Positions 32,302 through 41,436 are shown, numbered from the stretch's first letter. The stretch is DNA of 64,000 bases from Treponema peruense (GCF_016117655.1 NZ_CP064936.1:1860001-1924000), one strand, 5' to 3'. Notes: a model not told the origin generated them from the sequence alone. Made by a program: numbers and translations.

Positions 32302-33639
32302 ATGTCCATGGTAAAAAAAATAAAGCAGAAAATTCCGTTAATTGTACTGATTGCAGCATTGGGTGTAGCCGCCGTAATAATTGTCACCATGGAAAAAAAC
32401 GGTAACAAAGACAAACAGGCCCGTCTTGTATATACAACGGAATCTGTAATGACAAAAATAAACGCAAACATAAACAACTATTTAAGAATACTTGACATAT
32501 GGGAAACCCTGATTCTTCAGGATGACGGAAAAATAAGTGATTTTGAAAAGGCTTCCACTGTCCTTGCAGACAAATTAAAAGGCATACATTCCATTGCAAT
32601 AGCTCCAGGCGATGTACCAAAATATTTTTTTCCTAAAGACCAGAACGACATAGTTTTGCAGAACCTGGACACAGACAAATCATTCCAAGAAGCTTTTAAT
32701 ACCAGACCCAACAAAACAAATCCTTCGCTGAACGGCCCTTTTACGGGAAAAGACAACAAGAAATATTTTCTTATGCGCAATCCTCTCAATGATCCGGCAA
32801 AAACAGGCAGGTACTGGGGTTATGCAGGAATAATCATCAGTTCAGACGCAATTTTTGACGGAATAAACCTTGAAGGAATGGAAAAACACGGTTATAAATT
32901 CGATTTGAGTGTAATAGATTCCACGTCAATAAATATAGTGCCTTTTATCAAGTCAAAGTCCCAGAAATTCTGCGATCCGCAGGAATTTACAATCCCTATT
33001 CTGAACCAGTACTGGGTATTAAAAATAGACCAGTTTATGACACATCAAAGAGCATATCTTGCAGTAAAAATCATTATCGCTATTCTCCTGAGCGTTTTCG
33101 CATCTCTTTTGTCTTCAATGCTTATGAACATCAGGGAAAGAAACAAGGAACTTGAAAAACTTACCTACATTGATGAACTTACAGGCCTTTCAAACAGCAG
33201 AAAATACCAGCAGACTTTGGATTGCCTGCAAAAAGAAGGTTCCCCCTACGGAATAATCTATCTTGACCTGAACAACTTCAAAACAGTAAACGACACTTAC
33301 GGACACAAAATAGGAAACGAGCTTCTTAAAATAATTGCCAATTTATTGAAAAACTGCGTGCGCGACAAAGACAAACCTTACAGAATTGGCGGTGATGAAT
33401 TTGCACTCATAATTAACGGTGCGCAGTCAGAAGAAACCTACAAAGCCATTATAAAAAGAATTGAAAATTCAATTGAACGTACAATTATTATAGGTTCACT
33501 CAAAATTACCCCCGGAATCAGTGCCGGTTATGCAAGAATTTTCGAAGACGGTGGAACCAGTGCAGAGATTGAACGCATTGCAGAAAAATCAATGTATGCA
33601 GAAAAAAAGCGCAAAAAAGCAGAAAGAAAATTTAATTAG
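32302..33639 (+). CDS. Membrane-bound diguanylate cyclase (GGDEF)
   Basis: 445 residues. TM1 (about 10-30), a periplasmic sensor region (about 35-250, PAS/CHASE-like but not recognised), TM2 (about 255-275) and a GGDEF domain (about 285-445) are visible. The active site GGDEFAL is intact (about 365). The inhibitory I-site RDKD lies exactly five residues before it, so product feedback by c-di-GMP is expected. LTYIDELTGLSNSRKYQQTL is the usual start of the domain. ATG 32302 and ATG 32308 are both possible starts. It is a single-gene unit between two terminators. Confidence 0.93.
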   Translation: MSMVKKIKQKIPLIVLIAALGVAAVIIVTMEKNGNKDKQARLVYTTESVMTKINANINNYLRILDIWETLILQDDGKISDFEKASTVLADKLKGIHSIAIAPGDVPKYFFPKDQNDIVLQNLDTDKSFQEAFNTRPNKTNPSLNGPFTGKDNKKYFLMRNPLNDPAKTGRYWGYAGIIISSDAIFDGINLEGMEKHGYKFDLSVIDSTSINIVPFIKSKSQKFCDPQEFTIPILNQYWVLKIDQFMTHQRAYLAVKIIIAILLSVFASLLSSMLMNIRERNKELEKLTYIDELTGLSNSRKYQQTLDCLQKEGSPYGIIYLDLNNFKTVNDTYGHKIGNELLKIIANLLKNCVRDKDKPYRIGGDEFALIINGAQSEETYKAIIKRIENSIERTIIIGSLKITPGISAGYARIFEDGGTSAEIERIAEKSMYAEKKRKKAERKFN

Positions 33640-33671
33640 GCTTGACTTTCGTCAATCCTAATTAAATTTTT
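33628..33671 (+). terminator. Terminator of the GGDEF gene
   Basis: AAATTTAATTAGG (33628-33640, including the stop codon) pairs with CCTAATTAAATTT (33657-33669). TTGAC/GTCAA extends the stem around a 4-nt loop after one mismatch. A short T run ends it at 33671. Confidence 0.65.
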
Positions 33672-33710
33672 AGAAATATATTGTCTCTCGGCAATTCATT
33701 TCTAAACTGC

Positions 33711-33742
33711 AAAAAAAGGTTGCCGGCAGGCAACCTTTTTTT
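33711..33742. terminator. Bidirectional terminator between GGDEF gene and cheY
   Basis: A perfect 14-bp stem, A7-GGTTGCC (33711-33724) with GGCAACC-T7 (33729-33742), around GGCA. A and T tracts on both sides make it work for the plus-strand GGDEF unit and the minus-strand che operon. Confidence 0.88.
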
Positions 33743-33745
33743 AAC

Positions 33746-34180
33746 CTATTTAAGGGCAGCACTGATTCTTTCGAGAACCTTTTTGCGGTCAAGAGGTTTT
33801 ACAATATAGTTTTTTGCACCGCTAAGAAGGGACTTCTTTACAAGCTCTTCCTTACCAAGTGCACTTACCATAACTACACGGGCATTCTTGTCAAAAGCCA
33901 TAATCTGTTCCAATGCAGTAATTCCGTCCATTCTTGGCATAGTAATGTCCATTGTAACAAGATCAACGTTGGGACAGAGTTCCTTGTATTTATCAACGCC
34001 TTCCTTACCGTCCTGAGCCGTAGCTACAATTTCGTATCCGTCGCTGGTAAGAATCTGTGTAAGCTGTTTTGCAACAAACATTGAATCATCAACTATCATG
34101 ACTCTGAATTTGGAGCCGTCAACTTTAATACCTTCAGGCGGACGCTCATTTATTGCCGGAAAATCCTGTTTTGTCTTCAT
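33746..34180 (-). CDS. cheY: Chemotaxis response regulator CheY
   Basis: 144 residues, a single receiver domain with an N-terminal extension of about 25. The acidic pair is in MIVDDSMF, the phosphoacceptor Asp in LVTMDITMPRMDG, Thr/Ser in VVMVSALG, and the Lys in NYIVKPLDRK, so it should be fully phosphorylatable by CheA. Phospho-CheY acts on the flagellar switch. It is the last gene of cheA-cheW/R-cheX-cheY, 15 bp after cheX. Confidence 0.92.
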   Translation of the reverse strand: MKTKQDFPAINERPPEGIKVDGSKFRVMIVDDSMFVAKQLTQILTSDGYEIVATAQDGKEGVDKYKELCPNVDLVTMDITMPRMDGITALEQIMAFDKNARVVMVSALGKEELVKKSLLSGAKNYIVKPLDRKKVLERISAALK

Positions 34181-34195
34181 ATATAAGCTCCTTAT

Positions 34196-34678
34196 TTATG
34201 CACGCTCGCGGATTGCGACGTTTACTTCGATTTTTCCATATTCGGTAATCAGAGGAACAATAAGAGCTTCTACATTCTCATTGGTTCCGCCCAATGCCGC
34301 TATTTCCATTTTTTCTCCTGCAAACAGTGCAGGCGGAGTAAGATCAAACTTAAATCCAAGTTCATGAAGCTTTGTTACAGCCTGTGCCGTAATAAGATTG
34401 GCAAGTTCACTGATTGTAGCCTTTGCCAGATCATCAAAAACCTGAAGCTTTTCATCATTCATTTTAGAGGCAATATTAAGAGCCGTCTCAAATGTCATGT
34501 CAAAAAGAACACGGCCTTCTACATCTCCTGCAAGACCTACAAGAGCTGCAACACCCATTACAGGCATTGCCGTTGACTTCAGGTATAAATCACCGCGTTT
34601 AACCTCTGCACCGCCTAAAACTTCCTTCAAAACCCTGTAGGAAGTTTCAACAAACGGATTGATGTATTCTACTCTCAT
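34196..34678 (-). CDS. cheX: CheY-P phosphatase CheX
   Basis: 160 residues of the CheX/CheC family. The catalytic E-x2-N motif is in ISELANLITAQA (about residue 90), with VEGRVLFDMTFETALNIASKM before it. CheX dephosphorylates CheY-P and is the usual phosphatase in spirochaetes, which lack CheZ. It is flanked by cheY and the cheW/cheR fusion in the same order known in other treponemes. Confidence 0.9.
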   Translation of the reverse strand: MRVEYINPFVETSYRVLKEVLGGAEVKRGDLYLKSTAMPVMGVAALVGLAGDVEGRVLFDMTFETALNIASKMNDEKLQVFDDLAKATISELANLITAQAVTKLHELGFKFDLTPPALFAGEKMEIAALGGTNENVEALIVPLITEYGKIEVNVAIRERA

Positions 34679-34704
34679 TCAAAATCCCCCTGTTTTTATT
34701 ATAC

Positions 34705-36123
34705 TTATTTTGAATAGAACGCCACATTTCCCGAAGTTTTTCTTGTAAATCCCGGAACAGAAAGAACTTCGTTGTCACCTGAAACAATAATTCCGTTGCC
34801 TTTCATTTTTTCCGCAAATTCAGAAAGAAGAACTTCCTGGGACTTTTCGGGAATAAATGATATCATATCCCTTACAAAAATAATATCAATAGGCGGAAGA
34901 CTATTTGTGTTCACGCAGTCATGATATTCAAACATAACAGAATCCTTGATTTCCTTTGAGAAAGTATAATCACCGGAAGCCGTCTTTGTTGTATAGGGCT
35001 GGTACCAGTCCCTGCTTGCCTCATCTGTCAAATTCATTAACGGCGCATTTGAAACACTCAGAAGGTCAACATCATGCGCATAAATTTTTATTGAAGCATT
35101 CGGATAGCGCTTTTTTAAGATACAGGCCAGTGAATAGGACTCAAAACCTTTTCCACAGCCAGGATTCCAGACAACAATATTCCTTGCAGAATTGTCGGGA
35201 AGAATTTTATAAACAGACTGGGCATATTCTTCGGTCCACCATGTTCCGTTACATCTTGAATAGAAAGGTGCCAGGAAAGAATCTGCATCGGCCTCATTAA
35301 GAAGCTGAATATTTTCACCGCGCGCTTCACTCCATTCCTTAAAGCGGTTTTTAAACCAGTCTTCTGTTATGGAATTTACAGAAAATTTTCTGAGATTTTT
35401 AAGCGACTCCGAAACAAAGTGCATGTTTTCGGCAGCAATATCTTCTTTGCTTTTGGATTCAGATGCAACAACAGCGGCAACTTTTTCTTCTGCTGTCTTT
35501 TCCTCTAAACGAGCCGGAATTTCTTCTTCTTTTTCTTCGGCAGAAATATTTCTCTTTGCAGAAGCGGCCATTTCACGAGCTTCTTCAATGGAATGAACGC
35601 CAAATATTCTGTCTATGTCAAGAAGAATGTAAAGGCGTTTTTCTGCTTCCACGACACCGTAAATGTACTTGATGTTAATGTCACCAAACAGAGGGTGCGG
35701 CGGCTGGATTGAACTCTTCTGAATACCGACAACCTTGTCAATGTCATCAACTACAACACCGAAAGTCTGCTCACCGACAGTAACAATCAGCATGTTTTCG
35801 AGCGCTTCATCGTCGCTTTCGCTGACATCAATATTAAAAAAGAGCCTCAAATCAATTATTGGAATAATATCGCCGCGAAGATTGTAAACTCCCCTTACAA
35901 AAGGAAGCGTATTCGGAACATACGTAAAGTGGCCGGCCTTTGCAATTTCCTTGACCTTCATGATATCAATGGCATAATCTTTTCCTGAAAGTGAAAAAGT
36001 AACCATCTTGAAGTCAACAAGGGTTACCTTCTTTTTTTCGTCAGAAAGCCTTGAATCCGAACTGTCATCAAAAGCTTCTGTTGTTTTTGCCAGTATGCTT
36101 AATTTATCCTGAATAGTTGCCAT
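34705..36123 (-). CDS. CheW - CheR-like fusion protein
   Basis: 472 residues. The N-terminal half (about 30-180) is a CheW coupling domain: VTFSLSGKDYAIDIMKVKEI and FVRGVYNLRGDIIPIIDLRLFF. An acidic, Lys/Glu-rich linker (about 185-240) follows, then a CheR-like methyltransferase fold (about 255-472) with VVWNPGCGKGFESYSLACIL in place of the SAM motif and IIFVRDMISFIPEKSQ in place of the usual FCRNVLIYF. Changes at these positions make methyltransferase activity doubtful. Such CheW-CheR-like proteins are known from Treponema denticola, where they contribute to unusual chemoreceptor arrays. It lies 3 bp after cheA. Confidence 0.9.
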   Translation of the reverse strand: MATIQDKLSILAKTTEAFDDSSDSRLSDEKKKVTLVDFKMVTFSLSGKDYAIDIMKVKEIAKAGHFTYVPNTLPFVRGVYNLRGDIIPIIDLRLFFNIDVSESDDEALENMLIVTVGEQTFGVVVDDIDKVVGIQKSSIQPPHPLFGDINIKYIYGVVEAEKRLYILLDIDRIFGVHSIEEAREMAASAKRNISAEEKEEEIPARLEEKTAEEKVAAVVASESKSKEDIAAENMHFVSESLKNLRKFSVNSITEDWFKNRFKEWSEARGENIQLLNEADADSFLAPFYSRCNGTWWTEEYAQSVYKILPDNSARNIVVWNPGCGKGFESYSLACILKKRYPNASIKIYAHDVDLLSVSNAPLMNLTDEASRDWYQPYTTKTASGDYTFSKEIKDSVMFEYHDCVNTNSLPPIDIIFVRDMISFIPEKSQEVLLSEFAEKMKGNGIIVSGDNEVLSVPGFTRKTSGNVAFYSK

Positions 36124-36126
36124 TTA

Positions 36127-38568
36127 TTAACTCCTTCCCGCGCTTTTAATGGCTTCTGCCTCACGAAGCTGCTGGGCATCGAGTTCCTGTTTTACACCAA
36201 GCTCAAGAAGCTGGCTTACATCTATAATCAAAGAAACAGATCCGTCTCCCAATACCGTTGCGCCGGCAATTCCCGGTGAAGAAGTAAACTGATCGTGCAG
36301 AGGCTTTATAACAACATCTTCTTCACCAATCAGAGCATCTACCATAACGCCGATCTTCTTTTCCTGGGAACCGACAATAACGATAAAGCAGTATTCACTT
36401 TCATCACTGCGGCGGATATTGAACAGTCTGTTCAGCCTGAGAATAGAAATAACTTCGTTTCTTACGTTCAAAACTTCATAATTGTCTATTGTACTGATAG
36501 TTTCGCGCTTTACACGCTGGCTTTCAATAACATTTGCAATAGGTATTGAGTAAATTTCTTTTCCGACACGAACCAGAAGACCCTGAATAATTGCAAGAGT
36601 AAGAGGAAGTCTTATAGAGAACTTTGAACCCTTGTCTTTTTCGCTGGTAACGCTTATGGTTCCCTTGAGTTTTTCTATCATAGTCTTGACAACATCAAGA
36701 CCTACTCCGCGACCCGAAACGCTGCTTATTTTATCGCTTGTAGAAAATCCCGGAAGGAAAATAAGGTTGTATGCTTCCTGATTTGACAGAACCTTGTTGG
36801 GGCTTATAAGTCCCTTCTTTATTGCCTTTTCGCGTACTTTTTCTACATTGATACCCTCACCGTCATCGATTATGTCAATGACAATCATGTTTCCTTCATT
36901 GGAAGCCTTGAGAGTAAGTGTACCTGTCTCTTTTTTACCCAGTTCCAGACGACGCTCCGGGGGTTCAATACCGTGGTCAACAGAGTTTCTGACACAGTGC
37001 ATGATAGGATCAAGAAGATCATCAACTACAGTCTTGTCAAGTTCTGTATCTTCACCTTCTATAACAAGGTCTACTTTACGGCCCAAATCCTTGCTCAAAT
37101 CGCGTACAACCCTTGGAAAGCGGTTAAAAATAGTTCCAATCGGAACCATTCTTATTTTCATAACGCCTTCCTGAAGTTCACTGGTAATGCGTCCCAAATT
37201 CTGGGTAGTTGACCTGTATTTGCTTGAAGAAGCCTTGAAGTCATTTTCAAATACATCAAAAAGACCTATCATTCCGCCTACTTCTTCTACAAACTTCTGC
37301 CTTGCATCTTTTAAGGACATTCCTGCCTGAATGGATTCTACAAGTTTGGGGAATGAATCAATAAGATGATGCTGTTTTTCCTTGTATGCAGAATTCAAAT
37401 TCTGAAGTCTTATCTGAAGGTCGGCCATATGAAGACCGTTCTGGTTGAATGCGGCTTTTGTAATTACAGTTTCGCTTACAAGATTCATAAGGTTATCTAC
37501 ACGCTTTGAATCTACGCGAAGAATTGAACCTGTCTGAGCCACGGCATGGGACGGCTGCTGTATGGATTTCTTTGCCTGCTGAAGGTTTTCTGTAGTAGCC
37601 GGAACCGATTCCTGCTTTTGTACGGTCTGCGGAGCCGCTTCTTTTTCAGCAGGAGCAGCGGTCTGTACGGGTTCCTCTTTGGGCTCTTCCTTTACTAGAG
37701 CAGGCTGTTCCTTAACAGGAGCTGCAGCAGAAGATTCGACCAGATGTGCATCAGTTGCTGTCGTAACATCGTCAAGGAAAGCAACATCTTCAAGGACAGA
37801 CTGTTCTGCAGAAGATGCTATATAGTAAACTACCTGCGGATGGAATTCATCCTCGTAGAGTGCTTCAAAGTCAGGAACTGTTTTAAGTACGGTTCCGCAG
37901 TTTTTAAGAGCCGCAAATACCTGAATTCCGCCGACGCTGTTCATCGGGTTTGATTCATCGAATGTAACGTTTACTGTCCAAAGCTTCTGTCCGTCCTGTA
38001 CTGCATCGTTAAGTTCCGAAAGTTCTTCTGCAGAAATAGGCGGAACAGGAGGCATTCCTGTATCTGCACCGGCAGCAGCAGGAACCATCTGGGGTTCACT
38101 CTTTGCAACAGAAGCCGAACCAAGCATTCCGGCGGGGAGTTTTACAGGGGCAGACTTCTTTTTTTCTCCCTTTTCAGGAATAAATGACATTATCTTTTTT
38201 ACAATGGGATCTGTGTCTGCATCATAAACTGTCCCCGAACTTCTTGCTTCAAGCATAGCCTTTATTGTGTCTATTGCCGAAAGCAGAACATCAACTATTG
38301 GTTCGGATACAGAAACAGAACCGCTTCTGAGAGCGTCAAGAAGATCTTCTACTTCATGACAGAAAGTTGCAAGTTCTGTCATTTCTACAGTAGCGGAACC
38401 TCCCTTTAAAGTATGGGCAGCTCTGAAAATCTCATCTATTGCGTCATGATTTGACGGATCATTTTCTATAACAAGAATATTGCTTTCAAGAGTTTCTACC
38501 TGCTGTTCAGCTTCGGAAAAGAAATCTTTAAGAAGTTCCTCATTATTTGCATCAAGATAATCACTCAT
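36127..38568 (-). CDS. cheA: Chemotaxis histidine kinase CheA
   Basis: 813 residues. The P1 domain holds the phosphorylated His in AAHTLKGGSA (about residue 51). A long Pro/Glu/Ala-rich linker with P2-like segments (about 130-350) follows, then P3 dimerisation (about 360-450), P4 kinase with NSVDHGIEPPERR, DDGEGIN and SGRGVGLDVV (about 530-650), and a P5 CheW-like domain to the end. It phosphorylates CheY in response to chemoreceptors. It is the first gene of the unit. The promoter TTGACT-N16-TAAAAT ends six bases before ATG and no Shine-Dalgarno sequence is seen, so the mRNA is predicted to be leaderless. Confidence 0.96.
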   Translation of the reverse strand: MSDYLDANNEELLKDFFSEAEQQVETLESNILVIENDPSNHDAIDEIFRAAHTLKGGSATVEMTELATFCHEVEDLLDALRSGSVSVSEPIVDVLLSAIDTIKAMLEARSSGTVYDADTDPIVKKIMSFIPEKGEKKKSAPVKLPAGMLGSASVAKSEPQMVPAAAGADTGMPPVPPISAEELSELNDAVQDGQKLWTVNVTFDESNPMNSVGGIQVFAALKNCGTVLKTVPDFEALYEDEFHPQVVYYIASSAEQSVLEDVAFLDDVTTATDAHLVESSAAAPVKEQPALVKEEPKEEPVQTAAPAEKEAAPQTVQKQESVPATTENLQQAKKSIQQPSHAVAQTGSILRVDSKRVDNLMNLVSETVITKAAFNQNGLHMADLQIRLQNLNSAYKEKQHHLIDSFPKLVESIQAGMSLKDARQKFVEEVGGMIGLFDVFENDFKASSSKYRSTTQNLGRITSELQEGVMKIRMVPIGTIFNRFPRVVRDLSKDLGRKVDLVIEGEDTELDKTVVDDLLDPIMHCVRNSVDHGIEPPERRLELGKKETGTLTLKASNEGNMIVIDIIDDGEGINVEKVREKAIKKGLISPNKVLSNQEAYNLIFLPGFSTSDKISSVSGRGVGLDVVKTMIEKLKGTISVTSEKDKGSKFSIRLPLTLAIIQGLLVRVGKEIYSIPIANVIESQRVKRETISTIDNYEVLNVRNEVISILRLNRLFNIRRSDESEYCFIVIVGSQEKKIGVMVDALIGEEDVVIKPLHDQFTSSPGIAGATVLGDGSVSLIIDVSQLLELGVKQELDAQQLREAEAIKSAGRS

Positions 38569-38602
38569 ACCTATATTTTAATCGGATATCTATATAAGTC
38601 AA
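38569..38602 (-). promoter_or_regulatory. cheA operon promoter, predicted leaderless
   Basis: Minus-strand TTGACT (38602-38597), 16 bp, TAAAAT (38580-38575), then six bases (ATAGGT) to ATG 38568. A 17-bp spacer reading with AAAATA is also possible. The start site falls at the initiation codon in either case. Confidence 0.6.
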
Positions 38603-38649
38603 GCAATCAGGTTGCTTTTTTGAAAGGTTTTCAAATGTTTTTCGGCTGC

Positions 38650-38677
38650 TAAAGATATATAACTCCAATGCCGATAA
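38650..38677 (+). promoter_or_regulatory. Sigma28-type promoter of the porin-like gene
   Basis: TAAAGATA (38650-38657), 12 bp, then a perfect GCCGATAA (38670-38677). The spacer is one base longer than the usual 11. The predicted start is near 38685, 55 bp before the GTG codon. It would link expression of this surface protein to flagellar sigma activity. Confidence 0.65.
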
Positions 38678-38739
38678 TAAAAAAAAGACCCGTACTGATT
38701 TTTATGCTGAACTAAACCGGTACTTTCAGGGAGGACACA

Positions 38740-40026
38740 GTGAAAAAATTTTTAGGAGCATCAGCGGCCCTTCTTGTCGCTTCTTCTGCGGCTTTCGGCC
38801 TTCAAATGCCGTACTTCAGCGGATACGCCGGATTTTTGTCTGACATTTACAATACAAAAAACTCAGATGCCATGGCTCCGAAAGTTTCTGCGGAAACATT
38901 TTTTTCAGGACAGCTTGACTTTGGCGGAAACCTGCTTTTGCGCGGGGAATTCTATATGCAGGCCAAGGATTTGTTCGGACAGAATATTTTTAAAGACCCT
39001 GATGAACCGAATTCTTTCTTCAGACTGGAAGAAATATCTGCTACATACAAAATAGGAACACTCAATTCAACCCATTATTTGAGCGCCTTTCTTGGAAACT
39101 TTGAGCCGGCGGGTTCTGACATTTTTATTCAGCGCCAGTTTGGGGTTGCACCTATTACATCAATGCTTACAGAAAGCTGGCACGGTCTGAGCGGTGCTTC
39201 TGTCTATCCTTTCTACGGTGGCGGTCTTGCATACGTTCTTCACCCGCAGAAACCTTTTGCACTTGAATTTTCACTTTACAACAACGAGCAGATAAAAAAT
39301 GCAGGAACATCACAGGAAATCAACAGAAATGCAATAAATACAGACTTCAGGATTGCAACTGTTCTGCCAAAACTGACACTTGACTTTTCGGCAGGCCTTG
39401 CATTCCCCATTGACAAAACTGATGATGCAGGAAACAAAGTTATTCTTATTATCAGGGAAGTCCAGTTCCATACGGGAATAAACATGCTCATCGGAGACAG
39501 ACATATGTCTTCTTTCTTTATGCAGGCAGGATTCAACAAACTGACGCTTAACCCTTCTGCCACTGACGAAAACACAAACAAACTGTCCTTTTCTGACCTG
39601 TATTTTCTTCTGGAACCGCGCCTTATGCTCAGAAACTGTACTATAAACATAACAGCATTCAATATTCCGACAGAAAGTGCAGACGATATGCTTTATCTTA
39701 AGGGAATCGTAACAAAGGATGAGACAATAAACAACCTTCTGGGAATGAATCTCTGTGTAGTTTCTGACAATCTTTATCTTGGAAACACGAATTTTACATT
39801 CGGTATACACGGAACATTCTTCTTTACAGACTCAGACCTTGAAGATGCAATAAATGACTTTCAAAGTGTTATAGGCTGGAACAAAGAATTTCTTGTTACT
39901 CCTTTCATAAAATTCCCTGTTTTCGGCGGAACTTTGAACGGAGCGGTGTCGGTAAGTTGCCTTGAACTGGCTTCTGACTGGAAGTCCGCAATCCAGGCAA
40001 CTGTCGGTTTTAGAAGCCAGTTGTAA
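38740..40026 (+). CDS. Outer-membrane porin-like protein
   Basis: 428 residues from a GTG start with AGGGAGG upstream. A signal peptide (about 1-20: KKFLGASAALLVASSAAFG) is followed by a beta-rich chain with alternating hydrophobic and aromatic strands and Gly/Asn-rich turns, such as GNLLLRGEFYMQAKDLF and FMQAGFNKLTLNPSATDENTNKLSFSDLYFLLEPRL. This suggests a spirochaetal beta-barrel. I do not recognise a named family. It is divergent from the chemotaxis operon and has a sigma28-type promoter. Two tandem hairpins lie after the stop. Confidence 0.65.
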   Translation: MKKFLGASAALLVASSAAFGLQMPYFSGYAGFLSDIYNTKNSDAMAPKVSAETFFSGQLDFGGNLLLRGEFYMQAKDLFGQNIFKDPDEPNSFFRLEEISATYKIGTLNSTHYLSAFLGNFEPAGSDIFIQRQFGVAPITSMLTESWHGLSGASVYPFYGGGLAYVLHPQKPFALEFSLYNNEQIKNAGTSQEINRNAINTDFRIATVLPKLTLDFSAGLAFPIDKTDDAGNKVILIIREVQFHTGINMLIGDRHMSSFFMQAGFNKLTLNPSATDENTNKLSFSDLYFLLEPRLMLRNCTINITAFNIPTESADDMLYLKGIVTKDETINNLLGMNLCVVSDNLYLGNTNFTFGIHGTFFFTDSDLEDAINDFQSVIGWNKEFLVTPFIKFPVFGGTLNGAVSVSCLELASDWKSAIQATVGFRSQL

Positions 40027-40097
40027 GATAAATGGGGTTGTTTGCGACAACACCTTTTATCTTTACGAGTTTCAGCAAGCAAAAACCCGTAAAGACT
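40027..40097. repeat. Tandem hairpins between the porin and dapL genes
   Basis: Hairpin 1: AGATAAATGGGGTTGT and ACAACACCTTTTATCT pair at 14 of 16 positions around a 5-nt loop. Hairpin 2: CTTTACG-x-GTTT pairs with AAAC-x-CGTAAAG. Neither has a clear T tract. They separate the convergent porin and dapL genes and probably act as transcript-end structures for both. Confidence 0.5.
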
Positions 40098-40139
40098 AAT
40101 TAAGGCATCACTTTATATTTGCTAAAACCAGCAGAAAAA

Positions 40140-41372
40140 CTACATATTGAAGGACTTGAGTCTTTCGCAGGCTTCCTGGATATTTTCGCGATGACCGAAG
40201 GAACTGAATCTTATGAAACTTTCACCGCTCGGTCCGAATCCTGCGCCCGGTGTAACTACAACATTGCACTGACGGAGTATTTCATCAAAAACATCCCAGC
40301 TTTTCTTTCCTGTAAATTTTGCCCAGACATAGGGTGCGTTTCCGCCTGAATAAACTTCTACACCCATTTTTTTGAAATTGTCACTTTCAAGGGCGCTTCT
40401 GATAAGGGCAGCATTTTCGAGATAATATCTGATTGTCGCATTCATCTCGGCAAGACCGGTTTCATCCAAAGCTGCGTATCCTCCTGCCTGGGCAATATTG
40501 CTTGCTCCGTTGAATGCAGTATTTGTAATTCTGGCCCAGGCATCACATACACGTGAACCGTCTTCAAACTTGAGATTTTCGGGAACAACGCACCATCCAA
40601 GACGTACACCGGTGAATCCGGCTGGTTTTGAGAAAGACTGCATTTCTATTGCACAGTCCTTTGCCCCTTCTATCTCGTAAATTGACTTCGGAAGATTTTT
40701 ATCCTGAATAAAGAAAGAATATGCTGCATCAAAAAGAATTATACAGCCGTTAGCCTTTGCAAATTCAACCAGTTTTGAAAGGTTTTCGCGTGAAGCAACT
40801 GCACCGGTCGGATTGTTTGGTGAACAGATGTAAATAAGGCTGTCTTTCTGAACTACTGACAGGTCAGGAAAGAAATCATTTTCTGGAAGACAGGGCATGT
40901 ATGTAATATCATCAAAACCATGGTCAGTCACGGGATGCTTTCCGCCGGCACCAGCCATTACAGAACCGTCTACATAAACAGGATAAGAAGGATCCTGAAC
41001 TGCAACCTTCACTCCCCTTCCGAACATTGCCTGAAGCCTACCAAGGTCACACTTTGCACCGTCTGAAACAAAAACTTCTGAGGGAAGAATTTTACCCGAG
41101 TAGATTGCGCTTGAAATTCTTTCACGAAGTTTGGGCATTCCGGCACTGTCATCCTGATAACCTTCGTAGCCTTCTTTTGTTCCCATCGCTTCAACAAAGT
41201 TTTTCATTGCTTCAACGATATGGGGTGTAAGCGGCTCGGTTGTATTTCCTATTCCAAGGCTGATTATTTTTGCATCTGGGTTTGCAGCCTGAAACTCACG
41301 GCGGCGCTTTGCAATTTCGGGAAAAAGATATCCTTTGGCAAGATTTGTGTAGTTTTCGTTCTTCTTTATCAT
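40140..41372 (-). CDS. dapL: LL-diaminopimelate aminotransferase
   Basis: 410 residues, the standard DapL length. It makes LL-diaminopimelate directly from tetrahydrodipicolinate using glutamate, bypassing dapDCE. Fold-type I PLP enzyme: ISLGIGNTTEPLTPHIVEAM at the N-terminus, YEGYQDDSAGMPKLRERIS, VFVSDGAKCDLGRLQAMFG, SPNNPTGAVASRENL and QSFSKPAGFTGVRLGW with the PLP lysine (about residue 266). With asd and dapA this gives the aminotransferase variant of the DAP/lysine pathway. It has its own promoter overlapping the upstream histidine kinase stop. Confidence 0.92.
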   Translation of the reverse strand: MIKKNENYTNLAKGYLFPEIAKRRREFQAANPDAKIISLGIGNTTEPLTPHIVEAMKNFVEAMGTKEGYEGYQDDSAGMPKLRERISSAIYSGKILPSEVFVSDGAKCDLGRLQAMFGRGVKVAVQDPSYPVYVDGSVMAGAGGKHPVTDHGFDDITYMPCLPENDFFPDLSVVQKDSLIYICSPNNPTGAVASRENLSKLVEFAKANGCIILFDAAYSFFIQDKNLPKSIYEIEGAKDCAIEMQSFSKPAGFTGVRLGWCVVPENLKFEDGSRVCDAWARITNTAFNGASNIAQAGGYAALDETGLAEMNATIRYYLENAALIRSALESDNFKKMGVEVYSGGNAPYVWAKFTGKKSWDVFDEILRQCNVVVTPGAGFGPSGESFIRFSSFGHRENIQEACERLKSFNM

Positions 41373-41407
41373 AAAAGTCCTCTTGAGCGATTTTCAGAAT
41401 TTTTGAA

Positions 41408-41436
41408 AGTTTAACATTTTTTTTTGTACGGTTCAA
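41408..41436 (-). promoter_or_regulatory. dapL promoter
   Basis: Minus-strand TTGAAC (41436-41431, overlapping the kinase stop codon), 17 bp, TAAACT (41413-41408). A ribosome-binding site (AGAGGA) lies before ATG 41372. Confidence 0.65.

Noticed and set aside
40027-40097. Tandem hairpins read as a riboswitch or sRNA
   Set aside because: They lie between two convergent genes and have no promoter; transcript-end structures are the simpler explanation.
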